From assembly GCA_016790435.1 (NCBI GenBank), contig JAEUPE010000047.1, positions 1 to 36,916 on the forward strand: DNA of 36,916 nt, written 5' to 3'. The notes under the pieces are model-generated. The model saw only the letters and a list, made by a program, of their open reading frames with translations, did no database searches and was not told where the DNA came from. Below, in pieces: positions 1-10,130 of this stretch (the stretch's first letter is position 1; each line of letters starts with the position of its first letter). The DNA comes from Rubrivivax sp. Its GTDB lineage: Bacteria; Pseudomonadota; Gammaproteobacteria; Burkholderiales; Burkholderiaceae_C. The position numbers and the translations under genes were made by a program.

Positions 1-108
1 GCCGATGCGCCGCCGAACATGCAATGGCTCACCGTGCAGGCGCACGCACGGAAGACCGCGCGCGAGGCGTCTTCTTGCCGCCGTCACCGGGCGCCGCGTT
101 GAAGCGGC

Positions 109-1032
109 TCACCCTGAAGCGCGAGCCCGGAACTCCCGCGGCGCCACGCCGACGACGCGGCTGAACACGCGCGTGAAGTGCGCCGGGTCGGTGAAGCCAA
201 GGCCATAGGCCACCGCGGTGACGCTGGCCTGCGTGTAGACGAGATGGCGGCGCGCCTCGTGGATGAGGCGCAGCTCGACCACCTTCGAGGCCGGCCCGCC
301 CGTCGACGCGCGCACGACGCGCGTCAGGTGCGTAGGGGTCACGGCGAGCGCCCGCGCATAGTCTGCCACCTTCCAGTGGTCGGCGAAGTGCGCTTCGACG
401 AGCGCCTCGAAGCGCTGCAGCAGGCGGGACTCGTTGCGCTCGACGTCGCCCGGCTCGGCGGCGGCCACCAGGCGAGCCGCCAGTCCCAGCAACGTGGCGG
501 CCAGGCCGCGCAGCACGAGGGCGCGCGCTGGTGAGCGGCCGCTGAACTCTTCCCACACCGCGCGCATCGTGCCGGCCACCTTGTCGTCGGCGTGCAGCAG
601 GCGGGTGCGGGCGAGCAGGCGGCGCACGTCGGCGGCTTGCGCCAGCACCTCGTCGCGCAGCTCGTCGGCAAAGGTGGCCACGAAGCCCGCGGTGCCGGGC
701 GCGAAGCTGAAGCCGTGAACGTGGCCGGGCGGCACGTTGACGAGGACCATCGGCGCGAGCGGCAGCGCCGTGCCCTCGAGGTGGGCGGTGCCGCCTCCGG
801 CCTGGACCAGCACGAGCTGGTGCAGCCGCGCGTGCCGGTGCGGCTCGAGCTCCCAGTCGTGCAGCGCCGACCGCGCGGCGATGGTCTCGCAGTGCAGCAC
901 GTCCGGCAGCTGCGCCGACTCGCCGAAGAGGCTGTAGCCGGGGATCTGGGGCACGGCGCGGGCGGAGGGCCTGGCGGTGGGTCTCGCGGTGGGCCTGACG
1001 GTGGGCTTGGCGGTAGGCAAGGGCGGAGCCAT
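109..1032 (-). CDS. pobR: AraC/XylS-family regulator, PobR-type
   Basis: Probable transcriptional activator of pobA responding to 4-hydroxybenzoate. The 307-residue product has an N-terminal cupin-like half (roughly residues 40-130, including HRHARLHQLVLVQAGGG and VNVPPGHVHGF) and a C-terminal double helix-turn-helix (about 210-303) ending in the typical AraC pattern AVAYGLGFTDPAHFTRVFSR. It diverges from pobA, the arrangement known for AraC-type PobR in Pseudomonas and Azotobacter. The start is uncertain: residues 6-25 are a tetrapeptide repeat with no clear ribosome site before the ATG, and an in-frame GTG at 954 would give a more ordinary N-terminus. The family assignment is firm; the ligand is inferred from the neighbour. 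Confidence 0.82.
   Translation of the reverse strand: MAPPLPTAKPTVRPTARPTARPSARAVPQIPGYSLFGESAQLPDVLHCETIAARSALHDWELEPHRHARLHQLVLVQAGGGTAHLEGTALPLAPMVLVNVPPGHVHGFSFAPGTAGFVATFADELRDEVLAQAADVRRLLARTRLLHADDKVAGTMRAVWEEFSGRSPARALVLRGLAATLLGLAARLVAAAEPGDVERNESRLLQRFEALVEAHFADHWKVADYARALAVTPTHLTRVVRASTGGPASKVVELRLIHEARRHLVYTQASVTAVAYGLGFTDPAHFTRVFSRVVGVAPREFRARASG
961..1020. repeat. Five tandem 12-bp units at the 5' end of pobR
   Basis: Five consecutive imperfect 12-base units of the form ggcggtgggcct. Read on the minus strand they encode five tetrapeptides, in order LPTA-like, KPTV, RPTA, RPTA and RPSA. They lie either in the extreme N-terminus of PobR or, if translation starts at the GTG at 954, in its untranslated leader. 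Confidence 0.75.
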
Positions 1033-1074
1033 GTCAGCGATCGTACGTTCGATTCTGGCAAGTCCTGGTTGCCT

Positions 1075-1088
1075 GCGGGAATTCCCGC
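1075..1088. promoter_or_regulatory. 14-bp perfect palindrome between pobR and pobA
   Basis: The sequence gcgggaattcccgc is a perfect inverted repeat about midway in the 147-base divergent intergenic region. It lies about where a -35 element of pobR would be if the minus-strand CAGAAT at 1057-1052 is its -10, and it also touches the region upstream of pobA. It is a candidate operator; no binding is shown by the sequence. Confidence 0.4.
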
Positions 1089-1107
1089 CCGTCTACGCCC
1101 CAGGTAA

Positions 1108-4520
<3,413 letters not shown>

Positions 4521-4650
4521 GGCCCGGACTGTATGCGCATCCAGCCCGCGGTCGCAGGATACCGCGGGTGCCTGACGGTGAATTGGCGCGCGAGCGCCGA
4601 CGGCGGCGGCGGATGCGCTCAGCCCGCGGGCGCTGCCCGAAGTGGGACCT

Positions 4651-5097
4651 TCACGAGCCGGGGCGAGGGCGCCGCTCCACGTGATGCAGGATCGCCTCGG
4701 TCACCATGCTGCGGTTGATGTGCCAGCGTGCGAGCACATGGTCGTAGACCAGGCGCTCGCCGCTGCAGACCCGCCCGTCTGCGGTCATCACCGCAGCAGC
4801 CAAGCGGCAAAGCAGCAGTCGCTCCTTCGAGTCGGCCACGGCCTCCAGCAAGTGGTCCACATAGGCCACATCGCGCGCGCTCAACCAGGAGCACTCCGAA
4901 AGCCCGAGGCCGACCTCCTGCAGGCAATCGCGTGCCAGCGCCGTGAACCGCGTTCGCGGCATCCCGAGTAGCGCGAACGCGTCGAGCTCTTCGAGCGTGT
5001 CCAGTTCCCGCGGATCGATGTGGCCATTGGCCGCGACCATCAGAGCGAGTACGCGGGCCGACGCGTCGGAGGCCGGCCGGGCTGCTTGTGCTGTCAT
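4651..5097 (-). CDS. TerB-like small helical protein
   Basis: Unnamed 148-residue cytosolic protein. Two halves carry a similar acidic pattern, VAANGHIDPREL near residue 30 and VMTADGRVCSGERLVYD near residue 108, reminiscent of the paired metal-binding segments of the TerB/tellurite-resistance fold. The assignment is by pattern, not by strong identity. The start at 5097 is preferred over the longer frame because GAGGAGA precedes it with normal spacing; the longer version (to 5232) has a basic, unpatterned extension. The gene lies between the DUF2934 gene and the helicase on the same strand. No other ter genes are nearby, so a tellurite role should not be assumed. Confidence 0.65.
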   Translation of the reverse strand: MTAQAARPASDASARVLALMVAANGHIDPRELDTLEELDAFALLGMPRTRFTALARDCLQEVGLGLSECSWLSARDVAYVDHLLEAVADSKERLLLCRLAAAVMTADGRVCSGERLVYDHVLARWHINRSMVTEAILHHVERRPRPGS

Positions 5098-5301
5098 GAC
5101 GACTGTCTCCTCGGTCGGCCGCCGCACTGACCCGCGCCACGCGGCATTGGGGCGTTCGTATGAGCGGCCACGGTGAACGAAGTCCCGGCAGGTTGATGAC
5201 GGCCGACGCGCTCGTTGACGCGGATCAAGCATCCGTCCGCGGCCATCGTCGCAGCAACGGCAGCCACGCAGAATCCCTAACCAGGAGAGCCGTGTGCGAA
5301 C

Positions 5302-5571
5302 TCAGTCCGTTTGCCTCGACAGCGGCGCCCCGCCCATTTGGCGGTCGACCTCCATCTCGGCCTGTAGCCAGTCCTCGAGCTCGTGCCCGCTGACATAGCC
5401 CCGGCGCTCGTAGAACGAGTACGCCGCGATGCGGATCAGGGCCTCGCGCTTCTCGGCCTCGCTCACCGTCTTCCCTGCCGGGGCTGGGTCCTGCGGCGCC
5501 GCCACCGGCAGCACCGCCACGCCTCCAGTGCTCCTGGAAGGCTCGGGCGCCGTCTTTTGGGTCGCTGACAT
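5302..5571 (-). CDS. DUF2934 domain protein
   Basis: Small 89-residue protein with a disordered Pro/Ala-rich N-terminus and a C-terminal DUF2934 motif (about 46-77), recognised by IRIAAYSFYERRGYVSG followed by HELEDWLQAEMEV. The function of this domain is unknown; in proteobacteria such genes are often found near stress and oxygen-limitation genes. The ribosome site AAGGAGACAG stands a few bases before the ATG. It is probably read with, or alongside, the TerB-like gene 204 bases downstream. An FNR-like inverted repeat lies about 90 bases upstream of its start. Confidence 0.8.
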   Translation of the reverse strand: MSATQKTAPEPSRSTGGVAVLPVAAPQDPAPAGKTVSEAEKREALIRIAAYSFYERRGYVSGHELEDWLQAEMEVDRQMGGAPLSRQTD

Positions 5572-5656
5572 CGTCTGTCTCCTTGGCGGGGCGTCCGCGC
5601 GGAAAGCACGAATCGAATCTCACCCAGCATCAAGGTTGGCAGGCCCAACGACATCG

Positions 5657-5676
5657 GCGTTGACGGGAGTCAACGC
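5657..5676. promoter_or_regulatory. FNR-like inverted repeat
   Basis: Perfect 8-base arms flank four bases (gcgttgac-ggga-gtcaacgc). The core TTGAC-N4-GTCAA matches the FNR/Anr consensus TTGAT-N4-ATCAA at eight of ten specified positions. It lies in the 228-base gap between the divergent DUF2934 gene and the antiporter gene, closer to the former. No good -10 is obvious at the class II distance, so this remains a candidate. Confidence 0.4.
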
Positions 5677-5766
5677 GCGGGCTCGGCAGTGCCCTCGGGC
5701 ACTTGAACCGTCGCAGTGGCTCTCGGCGCCGGCGTGTCCCCGGGGGGCGAGCCCGTGGCCCACTCC

Positions 5767-5772
5767 TAGAAT
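5767..5772 (+). promoter_or_regulatory. Possible -10 element of the antiporter gene
   Basis: The hexamer TAGAAT lies 27 bases before the ATG at 5800. No convincing -35 is present at 16-18 bases upstream, so support rests on the hexamer and its position only. Confidence 0.3.
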
Positions 5773-5799
5773 GCCGCCGTTCACAACAGGAACGACGCG

Positions 5800-7155
5800 A
5801 TGAAGAAGACCGGAGGAGGCAGGGCGGCAGCCCTCATGGGGGTGGCCGCGCTGTGCGCGCCGGCGGCACATGCTGCGGGCGAGGTGGCATTCGCGGGACC
5901 GGCCATCGGCCCGGTGCCTGTGGAGTTCATCCTCTTCGCCTGCGTGCTCGGCGGCGTGGCGATGTTCCACCACTACACCCTGCGCATCGCGCTGGGCGGT
6001 GCCATCGTCATCGCGCTGTACAAGATCCTGCTGTCGCCGTTCAAGACCGGCGTCGGCTTGGGCGGCTTCGTCGTGCACCTCGGGCACGAGTGGGTGATCC
6101 TGTCGAACCTGCTGCTGCTGCTGCTGGGCTTCGCCCTGCTCGCCGACCTGTTCGAGAAGAGCGAGGTGCCGGCGATGCTTCCGCGCTTCCTGCCCGACGA
6201 CTGGAAGGGCTGCTTCGTGCTGCTCGTGCTGGTGTTCGTGCTCTCGAGCTTCCTCGACAACATTGCCGCGGCCATGATCGGCGGCGCCATCGCGCACACG
6301 GTGTTCAAGGGCAAGGTGCACATTGGCTACCTCGCGGCCATCGTCGCGGCCTCGAACGGCGGCGGCGCTGGCAGCGTGGTCGGCGACACGACGACGACGA
6401 TGATGTGGATCGCCGGTATCTCGCCGATGGAGGTGCTGGAGGCCTTCATCGCCGCGGGCGTGGCGCTCGTGATCTTCGGCATCCCGGCGGCGATGAAGCA
6501 GCAGGCCTACAGCCCGATCCAGAAGGATGCCGATGCCCAGGTGCACATCGACTGGACGCGTGTGGGCATCGTCGCCTTCATCCTCTTGCTGGCGATCATC
6601 GTCAACGTGACGATCAACACGCGCTTCAATGCCGTGAGCGACAGCTTTCCGTTCCTCGGGGCGGCGGTGTGGGTGGCCATCCTGTTGACGATGGCGCTGC
6701 GCCAGCCCAACTGGAGCTTGCTGCCCGGGGCGTTCAAGGGCTCGGTGTTCCTGCTGAGCCTGGTGCTGTGCGCCTCGATGATGCCGGTGGAGCGGCTGCC
6801 CGCCGCCTCCTGGCAGACGGCGCTGGGGCTGGGTTTCCTCTCGGCCGTCTTCGACAACATCCCGCTCACGGCGCTGGCTATCAAGCAGGGTGGCTACGAC
6901 TGGGGCTTCCTGGCGTATGCCGTGGGCTTCGGCGGCTCGATGATCTGGTTCGGCTCGTCGGCCGGCGTGGCGCTGGCAAACATGTACCCGCAGGCACGCT
7001 CGGTGGGGCAGTGGCTGCGGCACGGCTGGTTCGTCGCCGTGGCCTACGTGGTGGGGTTCTTCGTGATGCTGGCCATCATCGGCTTCCACCCGGGCAGCCA
7101 GCCGCGCGGGTCTGCCACCGCGGCGCCGGCCGCCGCGGCGATGCCGGCGAAATGA
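5800..7155 (+). CDS. NhaD/ArsB-type (IT superfamily) ion antiporter
   Basis: Polytopic inner-membrane transporter of 451 residues, most like sodium:proton antiporters of the NhaD kind within the citrate/arsenite/ion transporter superfamily. The two inverted-repeat hairpin signatures are visible: SSFLDNIAAAMIGG followed by AASNGGGAGSVVGDTTTT in the first half, and VFDNIPLTALA followed by GFGGSMIWFGSSAGVA in the second. About ten to twelve hydrophobic segments are present. The N-terminus (about 25 residues, ending AAHA) looks like a cleavable signal peptide. The substrate cannot be fixed from sequence; citrate-type transport is the main alternative. The gene stands alone, its stop two bases before the 3' end of the opposite-strand tRNA. 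Confidence 0.78.
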   Translation: MKKTGGGRAAALMGVAALCAPAAHAAGEVAFAGPAIGPVPVEFILFACVLGGVAMFHHYTLRIALGGAIVIALYKILLSPFKTGVGLGGFVVHLGHEWVILSNLLLLLLGFALLADLFEKSEVPAMLPRFLPDDWKGCFVLLVLVFVLSSFLDNIAAAMIGGAIAHTVFKGKVHIGYLAAIVAASNGGGAGSVVGDTTTTMMWIAGISPMEVLEAFIAAGVALVIFGIPAAMKQQAYSPIQKDADAQVHIDWTRVGIVAFILLLAIIVNVTINTRFNAVSDSFPFLGAAVWVAILLTMALRQPNWSLLPGAFKGSVFLLSLVLCASMMPVERLPAASWQTALGLGFLSAVFDNIPLTALAIKQGGYDWGFLAYAVGFGGSMIWFGSSAGVALANMYPQARSVGQWLRHGWFVAVAYVVGFFVMLAIIGFHPGSQPRGSATAAPAAAAMPAK

Positions 7156-7157
7156 TC

Positions 7158-7234
7158 TGGCCTGCCCGGAGGGACTCGAACCCCCGACCTGCGGCTTAGA
7201 AGGCCGCTGCTCTATCCAGTTGAGCTACGGGCAG
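7158..7234 (-). tRNA. tRNA-Arg (anticodon TCT)
   Basis: A complete cloverleaf folds on the minus strand. It has acceptor arms CTGCCCG/CGGGCAG, D stem GCTC/GAGC, and anticodon stem GCGGC/GCCGC enclosing CTTCTAA, so the anticodon is TCT. A five-base variable loop is followed by T stem GGGGG/CCCTC around TTCGAGT, then discriminator G and an encoded CCA (7160-7158). It reads AGA codons, rare in this GC-rich genome. No integrated element or repeated 3' end was seen beside it. Confidence 0.95.
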
Positions 7235-7266
7235 CGCAGGCCCGATTGTCGCGTGCGCGGACCGGT

Positions 7267-7959
7267 TCAGCGCTTCTGGTACTGCGTGGCGCCAAAGAGC
7301 ACCTCGCGCGACTTCTCGTCGGTGATGGGCTTGCGAAGATCGGCGAGCACCTGCACGCCGCGCTGCACGGCCGGGCGCGCGGCGACCTCGTCGAACCAGC
7401 CCTTCAGATGGGGGTAGTCGTTCCAGTCGATGCCCTGGTTCTTCCAGCTGCGCAGCCAGGGGAAGATGGCGATGTCGGCGATGGTGTACTCGAAGCCGGC
7501 CATGTACTTGCTCTTGGCCAGCTGCCGGTTCATGACGCCGTAGAGGCGCTTGGCCTCGTTGGTGTAGCGCTCGACCGCGTAGGGGATCTTCTCCGGCGCA
7601 TAGATGCGGAAGTGGTGGGTCTGCCCGAGCATCGGGCCGACGCCGGCCATCTGGAACATCACCCACTCGAGCACCGAGTAGCGGCCACGGATGTCTTCGG
7701 GGATGAAGCGGCCGGTCTTGGCGGCGAGGTAGAGCAGGATGGCGCCGGATTCGAACAGCGAGATCGGCTGCCCGTCGGGGCCGTCGTGGTCGACGATGGC
7801 GGGGATCTTGTTGTTCGGGCTGATGGCCAGGAACTCGGGCTTGAACTGGTCGCCGGCCCCGATGTCCACCGCATGCACGTGGTACGGCAGGCCGCACTCC
7901 TCGAGCATGATGTGCACCTTGTGGCCGTTCGGCGTGGCCCACGAATACACTTCGATCAT
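7267..7959 (-). CDS. Glutathione S-transferase, YfcG/YghU-like
   Basis: Cytosolic thioredoxin-fold plus helical-domain protein of 230 residues. The N-terminus MIEVYSWATPNGHKVHIMLEE closely follows E. coli YfcG, a nu-class transferase that acts mainly as a glutathione-dependent disulfide-bond oxidoreductase. The cis-proline region NKIPAIVD and the ESGAILLYLA glutathione gamma-glutamyl site are present, and the C-terminal domain carries the YTIADIAIFPW N-capping motif. The ATG at 7959 is chosen because it restores the family N-terminus and has GAGGACC upstream; the frame runs far beyond but without similarity. It is divergent from the unknown gene at 7999, with 39 bases between them holding a minus-strand TAGAGT that could be its -10. 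Confidence 0.88.
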   Translation of the reverse strand: MIEVYSWATPNGHKVHIMLEECGLPYHVHAVDIGAGDQFKPEFLAISPNNKIPAIVDHDGPDGQPISLFESGAILLYLAAKTGRFIPEDIRGRYSVLEWVMFQMAGVGPMLGQTHHFRIYAPEKIPYAVERYTNEAKRLYGVMNRQLAKSKYMAGFEYTIADIAIFPWLRSWKNQGIDWNDYPHLKGWFDEVAARPAVQRGVQVLADLRKPITDEKSREVLFGATQYQKR

Positions 7960-7998
7960 CAGAGGTCCTCGCACAGGATCTGTCTCGGACTCTAAACC

Positions 7999-8730
7999 AT
8001 GCTCGACGGCATCAAACGCTGGCTCGGCGGCTCGGCGAAGGCCGACGCACCGGAGTGGCAAGGCGTGGCTCCCTGGGCGGAGTCGCACCAGTACGGGTTC
8101 CGGGCGGTGCCGGGCGAGGGCTTCGTGGTCGACGGCCGGCTCGGCGCCACGCCTTGGCGGCTGGAATGGGGCCCGTCGCAGCGGCCCTACATCGAGGGCC
8201 AGGAACTGCGCCTGCGCAGCGAGCTCGGCCTCGGCTCGGACCTGCAGTTGCTGGTGATGAACCGCAAGTTGGCCGAGCACATGGAGAAGACGGTCTTCGA
8301 GCAGTTCGTCGAGGGCGTGCAGACACGCATCGACAACCAGACGCCGCCCGAGATGCGCTGGCTCGTGATGTTCGCCAAGCTGAGCGGCAGCGAGATGGGG
8401 GCGCTCAAGGAGCGCTGGGTGGCGCTGTCGAGCCAGAAGACCTGGCTGCGCGAGTGGCTCGAAGGGCCGCTCTCGGCGGCGCTGGCTGCGCTGCGCATGG
8501 ACGACGAGCCGCCCATGGTGCTGATGATCGGCCGCGGGCGGCTGATGTTGCGCACGGCCATGGCGGAACCGCTCGTCGGCCCGCTGCAGGGCTGGCTGCG
8601 GCTGTTCGAGTGCGCGATTCGCGAGACGCGCCGCGTGGCCGCCGACAACCCGGACTCGCTGTCGCCGAGTGCGGCGCCCAGCCTCTGGCAGCAAAGCGCG
8701 CTGCCGGGCAGCGAGCGCGAGGAGAAGTAG
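7999..8730 (+). CDS. Conserved protein of unknown function
   Basis: I do not recognise this 243-residue protein beyond the impression of a Burkholderiales-type hypothetical. It has no signal peptide or membrane segment. The N-terminal half is Trp-rich with apparent beta character (WQGVAPWAESHQYGF; TPWRLEWGPSQRPYI), and the C-terminal half is mainly helical. The tail beyond residue 220 is Ser/Ala-rich and probably disordered. Codon use and composition match the neighbours, which supports a real gene. It starts 39 bases from the divergent glutathione transferase gene, so the two may share control. Confidence 0.72.
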   Translation: MLDGIKRWLGGSAKADAPEWQGVAPWAESHQYGFRAVPGEGFVVDGRLGATPWRLEWGPSQRPYIEGQELRLRSELGLGSDLQLLVMNRKLAEHMEKTVFEQFVEGVQTRIDNQTPPEMRWLVMFAKLSGSEMGALKERWVALSSQKTWLREWLEGPLSAALAALRMDDEPPMVLMIGRGRLMLRTAMAEPLVGPLQGWLRLFECAIRETRRVAADNPDSLSPSAAPSLWQQSALPGSEREEK

Positions 8731-8748
8731 GCCTCGCACCTCACCGCC

Positions 8749-8783
8749 CGGCGCCCCGCGGCGCGCGCCGGCGGCGGGCGCCG
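8749..8783. terminator. GC-rich hairpin between convergent genes
   Basis: Eight-base arms cggcgccc and gggcgccg enclose a 19-base GC-rich loop between the convergent ends at 8730 and 8797. No T run follows on either side, so it is at most a pause or a Rho-assisted end. Confidence 0.3.
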
Positions 8784-8796
8784 CGCCGCTGGCGGC

Positions 8797-10023
8797 TCAG
8801 GTCTTGGCGGGAGCGTGCTTGCCCAGTTCGATCTTGGCGATCGCGTTGCGGTGCACTTCGTCGGGACCATCGGCGAAGCGCAGCGTGCGCGAGTGCGCGT
8901 AGTGCGAGGCGAGCGGGAAATCCTGGCTCAGGCCGCCGCCGCCGTGCACCTGCATGGCCCAGTCGAGCACCTGGCAGGCCATGGTCGGCGCCACCACCTT
9001 GATCATCGCGATCTCGGCCTTGGCGCTCTTGTTGCCGGCCATGTCCATCATCCACGCGGCCTTGAGCGTCAGCAGGCGCGACTGCTCGATCATGCAGCGC
9101 GCATCGGCGATGCGCTCCTGCGTCACGCCCTGCTGCGCAACGGTCTTGCCGAAGGCGATGCGACTGGAGGCGCGCTCGCACATCAGCTTGAGGGCGCGCT
9201 CGGCCAGGCCGATGGTGCGCATGCAGTGGTGGATGCGGCCGGGGCCGAGGCGGCCCTGTGCGATCTCGAAGCCGCGGCCCTCGCCGAGCAGGATGTTGCT
9301 GACGGGCACGCGCACGTCCTTGAAGTCGACCTCCATGTGGCCGTGCGGCGCGTCGTCGTAGCCGAAGACGGAGAGCGCACGCAGCACTTTCACGCCGGGC
9401 GTGTCCATGGGCACCAGGACCATCGACTGCTGTGAATGCCGCGGCGCGTTGGGGTCGGTCTTGCCCATGAAGATCATGATCTTGCAGCGCGGGTCGCCGG
9501 CGCCGCTCGTCCACCACTTGCGGCCGTTGATCACGTACTCGTCACCGCGGCGTTCGATGCGGGCCTCGATGTTGGTGGCGTCGGAGCTGGCAACCGCGGG
9601 CTCGGTCATGGCGAAGGCGCTGCGCATCTCGCCGGCGAGCAGCGGCTTGAGCCAGCGCTCCTTGTGCTCGGCGTTGCCGTAGCGGACGATGGTCTCCATG
9701 TTGCCGGTGTCGGGCGCCGAGCAATTGAAGACCTCGCTCGCCCAGGGCACGGCGCCCATGATCTCGGCCAGCGGCGCGTATTCCTGGTTGGTGAGGCCGG
9801 CGCCGAGCTCGCTCTCGGGCAGGAACAGGTTCCACAGACCGGCGGCGCGCGCCTTCGGCTTGAGCTTCTCGATGGTCTGCAGCGGCGTCCAGCGCTTGCC
9901 GGCGCGAGTGTTGGCCTCGAGTTCGGCCTCGTAGGCGGGCTCGGCCGGGTAGACGTGCTCGGCCATGAAGGCGTTGAGTCGCGCCTGGAGGTCCTGCGTG
10001 CGTGCGGAGTAGCTGAAGTCCAT
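8797..10023 (-). CDS. ACAD10/11-type acyl-CoA dehydrogenase (LvaC-like)
   Basis: FAD-dependent acyl-CoA dehydrogenase of 408 residues with the usual order: N-terminal helical domain, beta domain ([26 protein letters not shown]) and C-terminal helical domain. The C-terminal half strongly recalls human ACAD11 ([46 protein letters not shown]). At the position of the usual catalytic Glu (motif YEGT) this protein has ADGPDEVH, with Asp385. In this subfamily, which includes LvaC of the Pseudomonas putida levulinate pathway, the enzyme works on 4-phosphoryloxy-acyl-CoA made by a partner kinase. Here such a kinase is the next gene upstream, 107 bases away. Exact substrate chain length is unknown. Confidence 0.9.
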   Translation of the reverse strand: MDFSYSARTQDLQARLNAFMAEHVYPAEPAYEAELEANTRAGKRWTPLQTIEKLKPKARAAGLWNLFLPESELGAGLTNQEYAPLAEIMGAVPWASEVFNCSAPDTGNMETIVRYGNAEHKERWLKPLLAGEMRSAFAMTEPAVASSDATNIEARIERRGDEYVINGRKWWTSGAGDPRCKIMIFMGKTDPNAPRHSQQSMVLVPMDTPGVKVLRALSVFGYDDAPHGHMEVDFKDVRVPVSNILLGEGRGFEIAQGRLGPGRIHHCMRTIGLAERALKLMCERASSRIAFGKTVAQQGVTQERIADARCMIEQSRLLTLKAAWMMDMAGNKSAKAEIAMIKVVAPTMACQVLDWAMQVHGGGGLSQDFPLASHYAHSRTLRFADGPDEVHRNAIAKIELGKHAPAKT

Positions 10024-10130
10024 GATGAGCTCCCGTGGGGCGGTGGGTTTTCCCGAGTGTCGCGCCGCGCGTCGCCGCCGCCCGTCGCCAAGGTGTCAGG
10101 CGTGTCAGGCGCATCAGACGCCGGCGGGCT

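Noticed and set aside
4651-5097. Tellurite resistance determinant
   Set aside because: Only a TerB-like pattern is present, with no terC, terD or terA nearby; resistance is not supported.
6109-6127. Run of CTG codons in the antiporter gene
   Set aside because: It encodes leucines inside a membrane span; codon bias explains it without a regulatory repeat.
5620-7089. 489-codon His/Arg/Glu-rich open frame on the minus strand
   Set aside because: It is antisense to the antiporter gene. The His-rich look comes from codon complementarity, not from a metal-binding protein.
7158-7300. tRNA-Arg as an integration site
   Set aside because: No integrase gene, repeated tRNA 3' end or composition change was found on either side.
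7960-8739. N-terminal extension of the glutathione transferase frame to 8739
   Set aside because: It runs antisense over the 7999-8730 gene. The family N-terminus begins exactly at the ATG at 7959.
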